From positions 1 to 14,346 of the forward strand of contig DESI01000018.1 of assembly GCA_002361235.1 (NCBI GenBank): a DNA stretch of 14,346 nucleotides, written 5' to 3'. A program made the translations under genes and the position numbers. The DNA comes from Porphyromonadaceae bacterium UBA3318. GTDB lineage: Bacteria; Bacteroidota; Bacteroidia; Bacteroidales; Muribaculaceae. The notes under the pieces were generated by a model. That model worked only from the letters and a program-made list of their open reading frames with translations, made no database searches and was not told where the DNA came from. This document shows, in pieces, positions 1 through 8,212 of this stretch (position 1 is its first letter; every line of letters starts with the position of its first letter).

Positions 1-1
1 T

Positions 2-1027
2 AATAAGGTGGATGTAATCATCTATGCAGTGGAAAAGTCGCTGGACTCCTACAAGTTCAATCTTCTTCATTGTAAGGCCACCTTCATCGACCAGCTCAAA
101 AGCGGAGCATTGGGGGCGCGTACCATAGACGAGGGAGGCATGGACGAGAAATCGGGCATGAATTTCTCGGAATATATGGCTATACTCTCCGGCAACACCG
201 ACCTTCTGGAAAAGGCCAAACTTGAAAAGCGGATAGCCGCTCTGGAGAGTGAACGCAAGTCATTCAATAAAGGACGAGGGGATGCCGAGTTCCGGTTGCA
301 GACCATCAGCCACGACATCGCCAACAATGAGGCGGCGATAGCGAGGATGAAAGAGGATGCAGCCAAATATGAGAAGGTTGTCAAGCGCGACAAGGAGGGC
401 AATCCGGGAAATGCCCTGCGTATTGACGGTTGCCAATCGAGTGATGAAAAGGTTGTCGGCAAGTACCTCCAGACGTTGGCGCAGAAGACCGACACCCACG
501 GCCAGTATGAGCGTATCGGCGAGGTCTATGGTTTCCCGATTTGCATAATCTCTGAACGCACGGTTGTTGACGGCACGGAGAAAGTTCAAAACCGCTTTGT
601 TGTCGAAGGCAACTACAAGTACAAGTTCAACAACGGCTATATCGCCATGAGCGATACCCACGCAGCCTGCATGAACTTCGTCAACGCCTTGGAGAAAATC
701 CCCGGCATCATCGCCCAATACGAGGACCGTACTGCCAAGATGAAAGCTGATGTCCCCATCCTCGAAGGCATAATGGCGAAGAAGTGGGGCAAGGAGGACG
801 AGCTGAAGCAGCTCAAATCAGACCTCGCCGCCCTTGACCGCAAAATCCAAGCCGAAATCGCCCCCAAGCCCGAAGAAGCCGACGGTGTAGAAAACAAACA
901 GACCGAAGGCGAAACCATTGATGCACCAACCACTGATACAAAGAAATCAATGGTAGCCGAGCCATTTGATATTTACCGTCCACTGCAGCCGTCTACACGA
1001 CCCATCCGCACTTTCGGTTTATACTAA
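2..1027 (+). CDS. SNF2-helicase/N6-DNA-methylase-type giant protein, C-terminal fragment (5' truncated by window)
   Basis: The frame is open to the left window edge (codons for N-K precede the GTG at 8), so this is the last ~341 residues of a longer protein, not a gene starting at 8. The opening stretch (VDVIIYAVEKSLDSYKFNLL) and the downstream DEKSGMNFSEY and LSGNTDLLEKAKLEK segments are the kind found just after the helicase C-terminal motifs in the very large (often near 2,000 aa) SNF2-helicase/DNA-methylase proteins of Bacteroidales conjugative elements. A charged, coiled-coil-like stretch follows (about residues 65-120 from the GTG), then a basic/aromatic region (NRFVVEGNYKYKF), then a second helical stretch and a low-complexity acidic tail. 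The catalytic domains lie outside the window, so enzyme activity cannot be judged here. Identification is by recalled family resemblance, without a search. Confidence 0.75.
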   Translation, partial: NKVDVIIYAVEKSLDSYKFNLLHCKATFIDQLKSGALGARTIDEGGMDEKSGMNFSEYMAILSGNTDLLEKAKLEKRIAALESERKSFNKGRGDAEFRLQTISHDIANNEAAIARMKEDAAKYEKVVKRDKEGNPGNALRIDGCQSSDEKVVGKYLQTLAQKTDTHGQYERIGEVYGFPICIISERTVVDGTEKVQNRFVVEGNYKYKFNNGYIAMSDTHAACMNFVNALEKIPGIIAQYEDRTAKMKADVPILEGIMAKKWGKEDELKQLKSDLAALDRKIQAEIAPKPEEADGVENKQTEGETIDAPTTDTKKSMVAEPFDIYRPLQPSTRPIRTFGLY

Positions 1028-1033
1028 GATGAT

Positions 1034-1066
1034 GGGGCGGCATCATTATTACAGATTTGCCGCCCC
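1034..1066 (+). terminator. Hairpin, possible terminator of the helicase/methylase gene
   Basis: A perfect 9-bp stem, GGGGCGGCA (1034-1042) with TGCCGCCCC (1058-1066), encloses a 15-nt loop and starts 7 nt after the stop codon. The following TTCCCT is only weakly T-rich, so termination may be inefficient. A weaker competing 5-bp hairpin (ATGAT/ATCAT, 1029-1046) is also possible. Confidence 0.55.
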
Positions 1067-1148
1067 TTCCCTATAATCCTATGTATAATAATTTACAAAT
1101 GCTTTTTTCAGATAAAGGAATAATATGAGCAATGACTTAAAAATTTAA

Positions 1149-1208
1149 TGTGCGGTTAATATCCATGAAACATCTTTTGGGTAATTTGGGATTAAATATA
1201 ACCGCACA
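1149..1208. repeat. 10-bp inverted repeat upstream of the metal operon
   Basis: TGTGCGGTTA (1149-1158) and its exact reverse complement TAACCGCACA (1199-1208) flank a 40-bp AT-rich spacer, about 50 bp before the first operon gene. The spacer contains TAATTTGG, one mismatch from the Bacteroides -7 box. The arrangement fits a split operator or a looped structure around the operon promoter. The repeat is seen directly; its role is inferred. Confidence 0.45.
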
Positions 1209-1259
1209 CATGGACCAATTGAGAAAAATTCAGTTCATACACAACAAATAGGAGTGGCT

Positions 1260-1604
1260 ATGCGTTATACTAAGCAAATGAAACTGCTTACACTCATATT
1301 GAGTTTGTATATCTTTATGTTAGGTATATGCCCCTGCTTATGCACAACAGAGCAGGGAACAACTGATATGGACAAGCACGAATTGGTTGAGCAGACCCAA
1401 GACGATGAGAATGATGGAGAATCGGATCCATGTTCGCCTTTTTGTTCCAATGTGCAGTGTTTGCATATTTCTTTTATTCCCTTTGCACAGACGCAAGATG
1501 TGCCTAAACCCAATATATACAAAAAGGGCACTACATTTGCCGTTTTGAAACGGCAGCCGAGATTGGGCTTTGTCTGCCCTGTCTGGCATCCACCAATAGC
1601 TTAA
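1260..1604 (+). CDS. DUF6660-like small exported Cys-rich protein (114 aa)
   Basis: An ATG at 1260 preceded by GGAG (1251-1254) is a better start than the in-frame GTG at 1254. The protein has an N-terminal hydrophobic segment (about residues 8-24, KLLTLILSLYIFMLGI) typical of a signal peptide or anchor. It is followed by CPCLC (24-28), an acidic stretch, a CSPFC motif (58-62) with another Cys at 67, and a PVWHPP tail. A CSPFC-type Cys cluster plus a W-x-PP ending is what I recall for DUF6660 proteins, which often sit just before CusA/CzcA-type pumps in Bacteroidota. Position and Cys/acidic content suggest a periplasmic metal-binding or sensing accessory protein, but no function is established. 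It is probably co-transcribed with the pump that follows 96 bp later. Confidence 0.7.
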   Translation: MRYTKQMKLLTLILSLYIFMLGICPCLCTTEQGTTDMDKHELVEQTQDDENDGESDPCSPFCSNVQCLHISFIPFAQTQDVPKPNIYKKGTTFAVLKRQPRLGFVCPVWHPPIA

Positions 1605-1620
1605 TCGGACTACGGTTTTC

Positions 1621-1644
1621 GTTTCATTTCTTTTGAGATGAAAC
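1621..1644 (+). other. Hairpin between the DUF6660 gene and the RND pump gene
   Basis: GTTTCATTTC (1621-1630) pairs with GAGATGAAAC (1635-1644) across a TTTT loop: 10 bp including one G-U wobble. No T-run follows, so it is not a typical terminator. It could be a processing or stabilising structure that sets different amounts of the small protein and the pump. The role is inferred. Confidence 0.4.
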
Positions 1645-1700
1645 ACATTTGGCGTACCATTGCGTCAATAAGTATTGTAGTACCTATTAAGCATTGATTT

Positions 1701-4700
1701 ATGTTCCAAAAACTTATAGAATTTTCAATAAAACACAAAGCTGTTGTTTTGGTGATGACAGTGGCTTTGTTGGCATGGGGTATATGGTCGTTGGTAAGAT
1801 TGCCTTTTGACTCAACCCCCGACATCACCAACAATCAGGTGCAGATAGTGACACAGGCGCCCTCGCTTGGAGCTCAGGAGGTCGAGCAATATATCACATC
1901 ACCTCTGGAGATGTCTCTTGCCAACATACCTCGTGTGACCGAAAGAAGAAGTATCAGCAGAAGTGGCTTGTCTGTGATAACTTTGGTATTTGAGGATAAC
2001 GCAGACATATATTGGGCGCGTGAACAGGTTGCCCAGAATCTTAAGGAAGCCGAAGAACAGATTCCGTCCGGATATGGCACTGTAGGGATGGGTCCGATTT
2101 CCACGGGTCTCGGCGAAATTTTCCATTACACAATCCGTGCAAAACAAGGCTATGAGGACAAATACAGTCTTTCTGACCTTCGTACTATACAGGACTGGAT
2201 TGTTCGCAAGCAACTGAGCGGCACAAAGGGTGTGGCTGAGGTCAGCGGTTGGGGAGGCTTTGTGAAACAATATGAGATAGCGGTTGATGCTGACCGCCTC
2301 GCCGCTGCAGGCTTGACAATTCCAGAGGTATATGATGCCATTGAAAGCGCCAATGAAAACACCGGCGGCAGCTATATCGAGAAAAACAGCCGCCAATATT
2401 TCATCCGGGGAATCGGTGAGGCGAAAACCATATCAGACCTCCAGAAAACCCCGGTGAAAACGGTAGGCGGCAAACCTATACTTTTGCGCGATGTAGCCGA
2501 TGTGCGCGAAGGAAGCGCCACACGTTTCGGTGCAGTCACACGCAATGGCGAAGGCGAGGTTGTGGCAGGCATAACGCTTATGCTGAAAGGGGAAAACTTT
2601 CAGGATGTCATAGCCAATGTAAAGGAGCGTGTTGAACAGATACAGCGTAGTCTGCCAGAAGGAGTAGTGATCGAGCCGTTTATCGACCGCACGCAGCTTG
2701 TTGATCGTGTGAGCAACACTATCTGGAAAAACCTTATAGAAGGTGCCCTGATAGTCATATTCATATTGGTGGTGTTCCTCGGTAGTCTGCGGGGAGGTCT
2801 TGTTGTGGCTTCCGTAATCCCGCTGAGTATGCTTTTTGCTTTCGGAATGATGCGTCTGTTCGGTGTCAGCGGTAATCTGATGAGCTTGGGGGCAATCGAT
2901 TTCGGATTGATTGTTGACGGAGCGGTAATCATAGTGGAAGCGATTGCACACCACATCCGCCAGACAGCGGGACAATACGGAGGCAGACCGCTTACGCAGC
3001 CACAGATGGACAAAGAGGTGCTGTACTCATCATCACGAATACGAAAAAGTGCGGCGTTCGGAGAGATTATCATAATGATGGTATATGTGCCGTTGTTCAC
3101 CCTCTCCGGAATTGAGGGAAAGATGTTCCGCCCTATGGCCCTGACTGTGTTTTTCGCCATATTGGGGGCTTTCATACTGTCGTTGACTTATGTCCCCGTG
3201 GCTTCCGCATTATTCCTTTCAAAAAAATCAGTCCATAAACGCAATATTTCCGACTGGATATTGGAAAAACTCGAAAAGTTCTACCGTCCAATATTAGATT
3301 GGTGTCTGAACTGGAGCAAATCTTTGATTGCAGGAATGGTCATTGCGCTGGCACTTTCAATCCTTCTTTTCACAAGGCTCGGAGGTGAGTTCATACCCAA
3401 TCTTGAAGAAGGTGATTTTGCTGTGGAATTGAGCATGGAACAAGGCACCTCCCTCAATCAGATGGTCAAGACATGCTCATTGGCAGAGAAGCTGCTGAAA
3501 GAGAATTTCCCGGAGGTAAAACAGGCGGTAAGCCGAATCGGCAGTGCAGAGATTCCTACAGACCCCATGCCGGTGGAACGCGCTGACATGATGGTTGCCT
3601 TAAAGCCGAAAAAGGAATGGACTTCGGCCAAAACCACTGCTGAACTGATGGATAAAATGGAGGAAACCCTCAAACTTATACCTGGCCTGAACGTAGAGAT
3701 GTCGCAGCCTATACAGATGCGCACCAACGAACTGATCACAGGTATAAAACAAGATGTCGCGATAAAGATCTACGGTAATGACATCGACAGGCTTTCTGCT
3801 ATCGCGACAAATGCCGCCAAATTGATTCGCGGAGTGGAGGGCGTGACCGAGCCGCAGGTGGAACGTGTCAACGGACTGCCTCAGATTCAGGTTATCTATG
3901 ACCGCGACCGACTTGCAAGATATGGTATCTCAGTAAAAGACGCCAACCGCGTGCTCCGCACGGCATTTGCCGGAGAAAGCGCAGGATATATATTTGAGAA
4001 TGACCGACGTTTCGATATTGTGGTGCGGATGCCTGATGAATTGCGAAACGATGCTTTGGCTATCGGCCAGTTAAAGCTGCCGTTGCCGGATGGAGGAACC
4101 GTGAACATAAATCAGGTTGCCGACATAAAGACCGTGACAGCACCGGCACAGATAACGCATGAAAATGGAGAGCGGCGTATATACGTCGGCTTCAATGTGA
4201 GAGGTCGCGATGTGGAGTCAACTATTGAAGAAATCGAAGAAATACTCCGTGACAATCTTCAACTACCCTCGGGCTATTATTACACTTACGGCGGTCAGTT
4301 TGAGAATCTCAATGCAGCAAAAAGCCGTCTCGGAGTAGCTGTGCCTATAGCGCTGGTAATCATCCTGATATTGCTTTATGCCACTCTTCATAGTACAAGA
4401 GAGACGCTTATGGTTTTCACAGCCATTCCTTTCTCAGCCATCGGTGGCATTGTCGCTCTTTGGCTCAGAGGCTTGCCGTTCAGTATTTCGGCAGGAGTAG
4501 GCTTCATAGCCCTGTTTGGAGTGGCGGTTCTCAATGGGCTGGTGTTGATAGGCCAGTTCAACCTGTTTGAAAAGGAAGGTGTTAAAAATATAAGGGACCG
4601 GATAGTAAATGGCTGCGCATTGAGATTGCGGCCTGTGATAATGACGGCTCTTGTGGCATCTCTCGGTTTTCTTCCGATGGCGCTTTCTCACGGCGACGGA

Positions 4701-4820
4701 GCTGAGGTGCAACGGCCTTTGGCAACAGTTGTAATAGGTGGATTGGTATCAGCCACGATACTTACTTTGCTGGTGCTTCCGGCCATATACAATGTATTCA
4801 CTAAAAGAAATAAGGAGTAA
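1701..4820 (+). CDS. czcA: CzcA-type heavy-metal efflux RND transporter
   Basis: This 1,039-aa inner-membrane proton/metal antiporter has the usual length and plan of the heavy-metal RND family: an N-terminal TM helix (about 13-33), a periplasmic porter region, a TM block from about residue 343, a second large periplasmic region from about 560 (LGGEFIPNLEEGDF), and final TM helices after about 870. The TM4 proton-relay signature DFG-x3-DGA-x3-VE is intact (D400, D406, E413), as in divalent-cation pumps. At the position of the Cu-binding Met of CusA (IDMLSTGIK) this protein has TNELITGIK (E677), as in CzcA, so Zn/Co/Cd/Ni export is more likely than Cu/Ag. No strong Shine-Dalgarno precedes the ATG. 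Its stop codon overlaps the start of the outer-membrane factor gene by one base, implying translational coupling. Exact metal specificity is not certain. Confidence 0.93.
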   Translation: MFQKLIEFSIKHKAVVLVMTVALLAWGIWSLVRLPFDSTPDITNNQVQIVTQAPSLGAQEVEQYITSPLEMSLANIPRVTERRSISRSGLSVITLVFEDNADIYWAREQVAQNLKEAEEQIPSGYGTVGMGPISTGLGEIFHYTIRAKQGYEDKYSLSDLRTIQDWIVRKQLSGTKGVAEVSGWGGFVKQYEIAVDADRLAAAGLTIPEVYDAIESANENTGGSYIEKNSRQYFIRGIGEAKTISDLQKTPVKTVGGKPILLRDVADVREGSATRFGAVTRNGEGEVVAGITLMLKGENFQDVIANVKERVEQIQRSLPEGVVIEPFIDRTQLVDRVSNTIWKNLIEGALIVIFILVVFLGSLRGGLVVASVIPLSMLFAFGMMRLFGVSGNLMSLGAIDFGLIVDGAVIIVEAIAHHIRQTAGQYGGRPLTQPQMDKEVLYSSSRIRKSAAFGEIIIMMVYVPLFTLSGIEGKMFRPMALTVFFAILGAFILSLTYVPVASALFLSKKSVHKRNISDWILEKLEKFYRPILDWCLNWSKSLIAGMVIALALSILLFTRLGGEFIPNLEEGDFAVELSMEQGTSLNQMVKTCSLAEKLLKENFPEVKQAVSRIGSAEIPTDPMPVERADMMVALKPKKEWTSAKTTAELMDKMEETLKLIPGLNVEMSQPIQMRTNELITGIKQDVAIKIYGNDIDRLSAIATNAAKLIRGVEGVTEPQVERVNGLPQIQVIYDRDRLARYGISVKDANRVLRTAFAGESAGYIFENDRRFDIVVRMPDELRNDALAIGQLKLPLPDGGTVNINQVADIKTVTAPAQITHENGERRIYVGFNVRGRDVESTIEEIEEILRDNLQLPSGYYYTYGGQFENLNAAKSRLGVAVPIALVIILILLYATLHSTRETLMVFTAIPFSAIGGIVALWLRGLPFSISAGVGFIALFGVAVLNGLVLIGQFNLFEKEGVKNIRDRIVNGCALRLRPVIMTALVASLGFLPMALSHGDGAEVQRPLATVVIGGLVSATILTLLVLPAIYNVFTKRNKE

Positions 4821-6076
4821 TGAAGAATATCATATTAACAATAGTCATAATCGTGGCTTCCGCCGCGACGGGGCTCGCCCAACAGATAACAACCTTGGAG
4901 GAATGCCTGTCAATGGCTCTTTCAAACAATCCGACAATGCAGTCGGGCCTATATTCAATAGCCCGTGCCAAAGATCTTCAAGGAACGGCGTGGGACTTGC
5001 CTTCGACAGAGATTTCACTTTCTCAAACCCCTGTGGATGGAGGCGGGCCGGACAATGCTGTCACCTTCAAACAGTCTTTTGAGTTCCCCACAATTTATAA
5101 AGCGAGGCATTCCAAACTCAAGGCGATGTCGCATCTTGAAGAGGTGAAATACGAAATGAGCCGTCTTGAACTGGAAAAAGAAGTTACGATGGCTTATTAT
5201 ACAATGCTTGCCGCATTGGAGACGCGGAAGGCTTTGCAGGCACAGGATTCTGTCTATTCTCACTTCCTGTTCCTCGCGAATGCCCGATTGAAAGCGGGTG
5301 AGGCCGGAAGATTGGAACAAATAAACGCAAAACGCCTGCTTGACGCATGTCGGCTGATGAGCAGAGATGCCGATATTGCTGTCACTAACGCTGAAATCAG
5401 ATTGCAAAACCTATTGAACACCGATAGGGAGATAGTACCAAAAGAGGATAAACTCCCTGCAATCGAGGTGCCATTGGATAGGCTTGCAGGTAATTTCAAT
5501 CCATATGAAAGTCCTACGCTCAGAGTCCTTTCGCAAGAGCGAGAGGTCGCGGAAAAAGAGGTCGGGATTGCTCGGCAGTCTTTTCTTCCCGAAATCTCAC
5601 TTGGGGCGAGCACTCAAGCCCTGATAAAATCATTTAATCCTTATGACATCGAGCGCAGTCGCTTTTCCAAAGGCAATTTTATGGGTTTTGAAGTAGGAGT
5701 GAGTATCCCTCTGTTTTTCGGGGCAAAGAAATCAGCGCTTAAAGCGGCAAAGCGCGATGTAGAAATCAACCGTGTGCAGATGGAAGCTGAATTGCAGAGA
5801 GTGACGGCTGAATTCCGTACCGTGCAAAACGATTACCTCCGTTCTCAAAAAGCGCTTGACTATCATCTGTCCGTGGCAAATAAAGATGCGGCGGAGATTC
5901 AACGCATAGCGCAGGTCTCTTATGAAAAGGGCGATATAGACTATCTGGAATATATCCAGAATATTCAAGTGGCTATGGAGCAGCAGTTATCCTATATAGA
6001 TGCTCTCGATGCATATAACAAGGCGGCCATAGCACTTCTCTTCATCCAACCCATATCCACCAGCAAACAAAAATGA
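4820..6076 (+). CDS. TolC-family outer-membrane factor of the metal efflux pump (CzcC/CusC-like)
   Basis: This 418-aa protein begins with a clear signal peptide (hydrophobic residues 4-19, probable cleavage after GLA at 20, giving mature QQ). The mature start TTLEECLSMALSNNP is the classic first helix of the outer-membrane efflux family. Long alpha-helical repeats follow (about 95-200 and 310-400), with loop/strand regions around 260-300 (LGASTQALI, GFEVGVSIPLFFG), which fits the duplicated TolC fold. The ATG at 4820 overlaps the pump stop codon (TAATG) and has GGAG at 4814-4817. It should form the outer-membrane exit duct of the tripartite complex. Gene order pump, outer-membrane factor, fusion protein differs from the czcCBA order of Cupriavidus. 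Confidence 0.9.
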   Translation: MKNIILTIVIIVASAATGLAQQITTLEECLSMALSNNPTMQSGLYSIARAKDLQGTAWDLPSTEISLSQTPVDGGGPDNAVTFKQSFEFPTIYKARHSKLKAMSHLEEVKYEMSRLELEKEVTMAYYTMLAALETRKALQAQDSVYSHFLFLANARLKAGEAGRLEQINAKRLLDACRLMSRDADIAVTNAEIRLQNLLNTDREIVPKEDKLPAIEVPLDRLAGNFNPYESPTLRVLSQEREVAEKEVGIARQSFLPEISLGASTQALIKSFNPYDIERSRFSKGNFMGFEVGVSIPLFFGAKKSALKAAKRDVEINRVQMEAELQRVTAEFRTVQNDYLRSQKALDYHLSVANKDAAEIQRIAQVSYEKGDIDYLEYIQNIQVAMEQQLSYIDALDAYNKAAIALLFIQPISTSKQK

Positions 6077-6083
6077 TACTCAA

Positions 6084-7280
6084 ATGAAAAGAATTTATAT
6101 ATATATACTCTCCGCAGCCATTATGTCGCTGCTTGCTACGGCATGTTCATCCAAGTCTTCAGACACGACAACCAATAAAGACATGGATTCCATCGAAACT
6201 CATTCCGATGAAGTGGAAATTTCACAACGTCAGGTGGATGCCGTTGGCATAGAATTCGGAAAGGTCGAGATCCGCAACCTCAGTGAAATAATACATGTCA
6301 ACGGGGAAACTGCCCTTAATCCTCAGGATATGGCAGAAGTCACAACGCTTATGGGCGGTATCGTTAAATCCATACTTGTCAGGGAGGGTAATCCGGTCAA
6401 GCGCGGACAAGTTATTGCATACATAGAGAATACGGATATAGTAGCTTTGCAAAGCGACTATATGCAGAGCGTGACAACACTTGAACAAGCGAAGAAAGAG
6501 GTTGACCGTCAACGTGAACTCCAAGCTGAAGGTGCTGGTATCGCTAAGAATCTCAGTGCAGCGGAATCAGCCTACAATATCGCTAAATCATCGGTTATGG
6601 GCAAAGCCGACCAGTTGAAGCAATTGGGCATAAACCCCAGTTCGCTCAGAAATGGAAAACTTTCCATGCAGATGCCCATCATGTCGCCGATAACCGGATA
6701 TGTAAACAAGATTGACAAGCCAATCGGTGCATACGTTGACCCTCAGACTCCATTGATGACTATTGCCGACAATTCCAAGCTACATATCGACATAAATGTC
6801 TATGAGAAAGATATGCCTTTCCTAAAAGTCGGGCAGAAAGTCGATTTCGTTCTGACCAATAATCCTGAGCAGCATTTTACAGGAGAGTTGATCGAATATG
6901 ACTCTTCATTCAACGGGACCGAAAAGACTGTGACCGCACATGCGAAAATAATCAATAAGGACAATGGTCTCAAACTAATCCCCGGAATGTATGTAACTGG
7001 GACTGTAAGCACTGGAGAGCATAAAGTTGAGGCAATTCCTTCAGAGGCGATAGTCAACAGCGAGGGCAAGCAATACATTTTCGTCCTTAAAGGAGAAAAT
7101 GAGGAAAATGGAGAAAAACATTATACGCTTGAAAGAATGGAAGTGGGTACCGGAATTGAGGAATTGGGCTACACCCAAATTCTGCCGGTAGGTGAACTTC
7201 CACAAGATTCAAGAATTGTAATAAAAAACGCATTTTACCTCTCATCTATGCTTGGAGAGGCTGCTTCACACGATCACTGA
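6084..7280 (+). CDS. czcB: CzcB/CusB-type periplasmic membrane-fusion lipoprotein
   Basis: This 398-aa adaptor links the RND pump to the outer-membrane duct. Residues 1-21 form a lipoprotein signal with a lipobox-like ATAC ending at Cys21, so it is probably lipid-anchored and periplasmic. The lipoyl-like half-motifs GGIVKSILVREGNPVKRGQ (about 90-108) and SPITGYVNKIDKPIGAYV (about 199-216) flank an alpha-helical hairpin (about 120-180). The beta-barrel and membrane-proximal parts follow (LHIDINVYEKDMPFLKVGQ, LIPGMYVTG). The C-terminus ends in SHDH and a short acidic segment after Cys21 contains THSDE; both might bind metal weakly, which is inference. The start is 7 nt after the preceding stop, so it is in the same operon. 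Confidence 0.9.
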   Translation: MKRIYIYILSAAIMSLLATACSSKSSDTTTNKDMDSIETHSDEVEISQRQVDAVGIEFGKVEIRNLSEIIHVNGETALNPQDMAEVTTLMGGIVKSILVREGNPVKRGQVIAYIENTDIVALQSDYMQSVTTLEQAKKEVDRQRELQAEGAGIAKNLSAAESAYNIAKSSVMGKADQLKQLGINPSSLRNGKLSMQMPIMSPITGYVNKIDKPIGAYVDPQTPLMTIADNSKLHIDINVYEKDMPFLKVGQKVDFVLTNNPEQHFTGELIEYDSSFNGTEKTVTAHAKIINKDNGLKLIPGMYVTGTVSTGEHKVEAIPSEAIVNSEGKQYIFVLKGENEENGEKHYTLERMEVGTGIEELGYTQILPVGELPQDSRIVIKNAFYLSSMLGEAASHDH

Positions 7281-7286
7281 TACACT

Positions 7287-8159
7287 ATGGCAAACAATCA
7301 TTCTCACGATGCCGAAAAAAGCATCTCGACAGCATTCTGGCTCAATGCTGTCTTCGTAGTTATAGAAGCTGTGGGAGGTCTTTTGACCAACAGTATCGCA
7401 ATCCTCAGTGACGCACTCCACGATTTCGGCGATACATTGTCGCTTGCACTCTCTTGGTTTCTACAAAAGAAATCAAAGAAAGCTGCTGATTCCAAATATA
7501 CATACGGATACAAACGCTTCTCACTTCTTGGAACCGTTTTTCTGAGTGGCGTTCTTTTCATCAGTTCCGCTTGGGTCATTTATGCTGCCATCGGGCGAAT
7601 TTGCTCGCCAAGTGAAGTCGATGCTAAAGGAATGGTATGGTTGGCAATAGTGGGAGTTGTAATCAATGGAGCTGCCGCATTACGTGTTAACAGGGGCCAT
7701 TCTTTAAGCGAAAGAGCTGTTTTTCTTCATATAATGGAGGACGTACTTGGATGGGTCGCCGTCCTTGTAACAGCTATTGTAATGATTTTCTTTGATGTTC
7801 CCATACTTGATCCGATTCTCTCTATAGTTATAAGTGTATGGGTCCTTTTTAACGTAATCCGGAATATGAGGGATACTGGAATAGTATTCTTGCAAGCGAC
7901 ACCGAAAGATATTCCGGTTGACAAACTTAAGGAACAGATATTGGAATTGCCCGATGTGGAATCTGTGCATGACGTTCATATATGGAGTCTGGACGGTGAT
8001 TCACATGTTATGAGCCTTCATGTAGTAAGCTTTACTTTCAAAACACAGAGTTTGAAACAACAAATTTATGATATTGCATCTCAATACCATATCTCCCATG
8101 TAACTGTTGACATAGAAAAACCGGGAACGAATTGTACGTATAAAACGACACATAAGTAA
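7287..8159 (+). CDS. CDF-family divalent cation exporter (CzcD/ZitB-like)
   Basis: This 290-aa inner-membrane cation/proton antiporter carries Zn2+ (and often Cd2+/Co2+) from cytoplasm to periplasm. Six TM segments are visible. The TM2 site SDALHDFGD gives H45 and D49, and the TM5 site HIMED gives H148 and D152: an HxxxD/HxxxD tetrad typical of Zn/Cd-type CDF proteins. The N-terminus has a short His-containing stretch (NNHSHD). A cytoplasmic C-terminal domain (about 205-280) carries VHDVHIWSLDGDSHVMSLHV, the usual CDF dimerisation/metal-sensing fold. It starts 6 nt after the fusion-protein stop. Its likely job is to feed periplasmic metal to the tripartite pump. By eye it is more A+T-rich than the backbone genes downstream. 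Confidence 0.92.
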   Translation: MANNHSHDAEKSISTAFWLNAVFVVIEAVGGLLTNSIAILSDALHDFGDTLSLALSWFLQKKSKKAADSKYTYGYKRFSLLGTVFLSGVLFISSAWVIYAAIGRICSPSEVDAKGMVWLAIVGVVINGAAALRVNRGHSLSERAVFLHIMEDVLGWVAVLVTAIVMIFFDVPILDPILSIVISVWVLFNVIRNMRDTGIVFLQATPKDIPVDKLKEQILELPDVESVHDVHIWSLDGDSHVMSLHVVSFTFKTQSLKQQIYDIASQYHISHVTVDIEKPGTNCTYKTTHK

Positions 8160-8168
8160 TTCATATTG

Positions 8169-8212
8169 GAGGGTTGAGTACCTGCGGAATGCCGGTATTC
8201 ACCCTCTTTCTT
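8169..8212 (+). terminator. Intrinsic terminator of the metal-efflux operon
   Basis: GAGGGTTGAGTACC (8169-8182) pairs with GGTATTCACCCTC (8194-8206). The stem is about 13 bp with one bulge and one G-U wobble, and is followed by TTTCTT. It begins 9 nt after the CDF stop codon, where an operon terminator is expected. Confidence 0.7.

Noticed and set aside
1610..1700. Promoter directly before the RND pump gene
   Set aside because: CACATTTG near 1644 is one mismatch from the -7 box, but the TTTG upstream is only 8 bp away, far from the needed spacing of about 19-20 bp.
1701..4820. CusA-type copper/silver pump identity
   Set aside because: The DFG-x3-DGA-x3-VE signature and Glu677 in place of the CusA methionine fit CzcA-type divalent-metal pumps better.
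4738..5082. 114-aa frame across the pump/outer-membrane-factor junction
   Set aside because: It overlaps two confidently identified genes in another frame and has no recognisable features.
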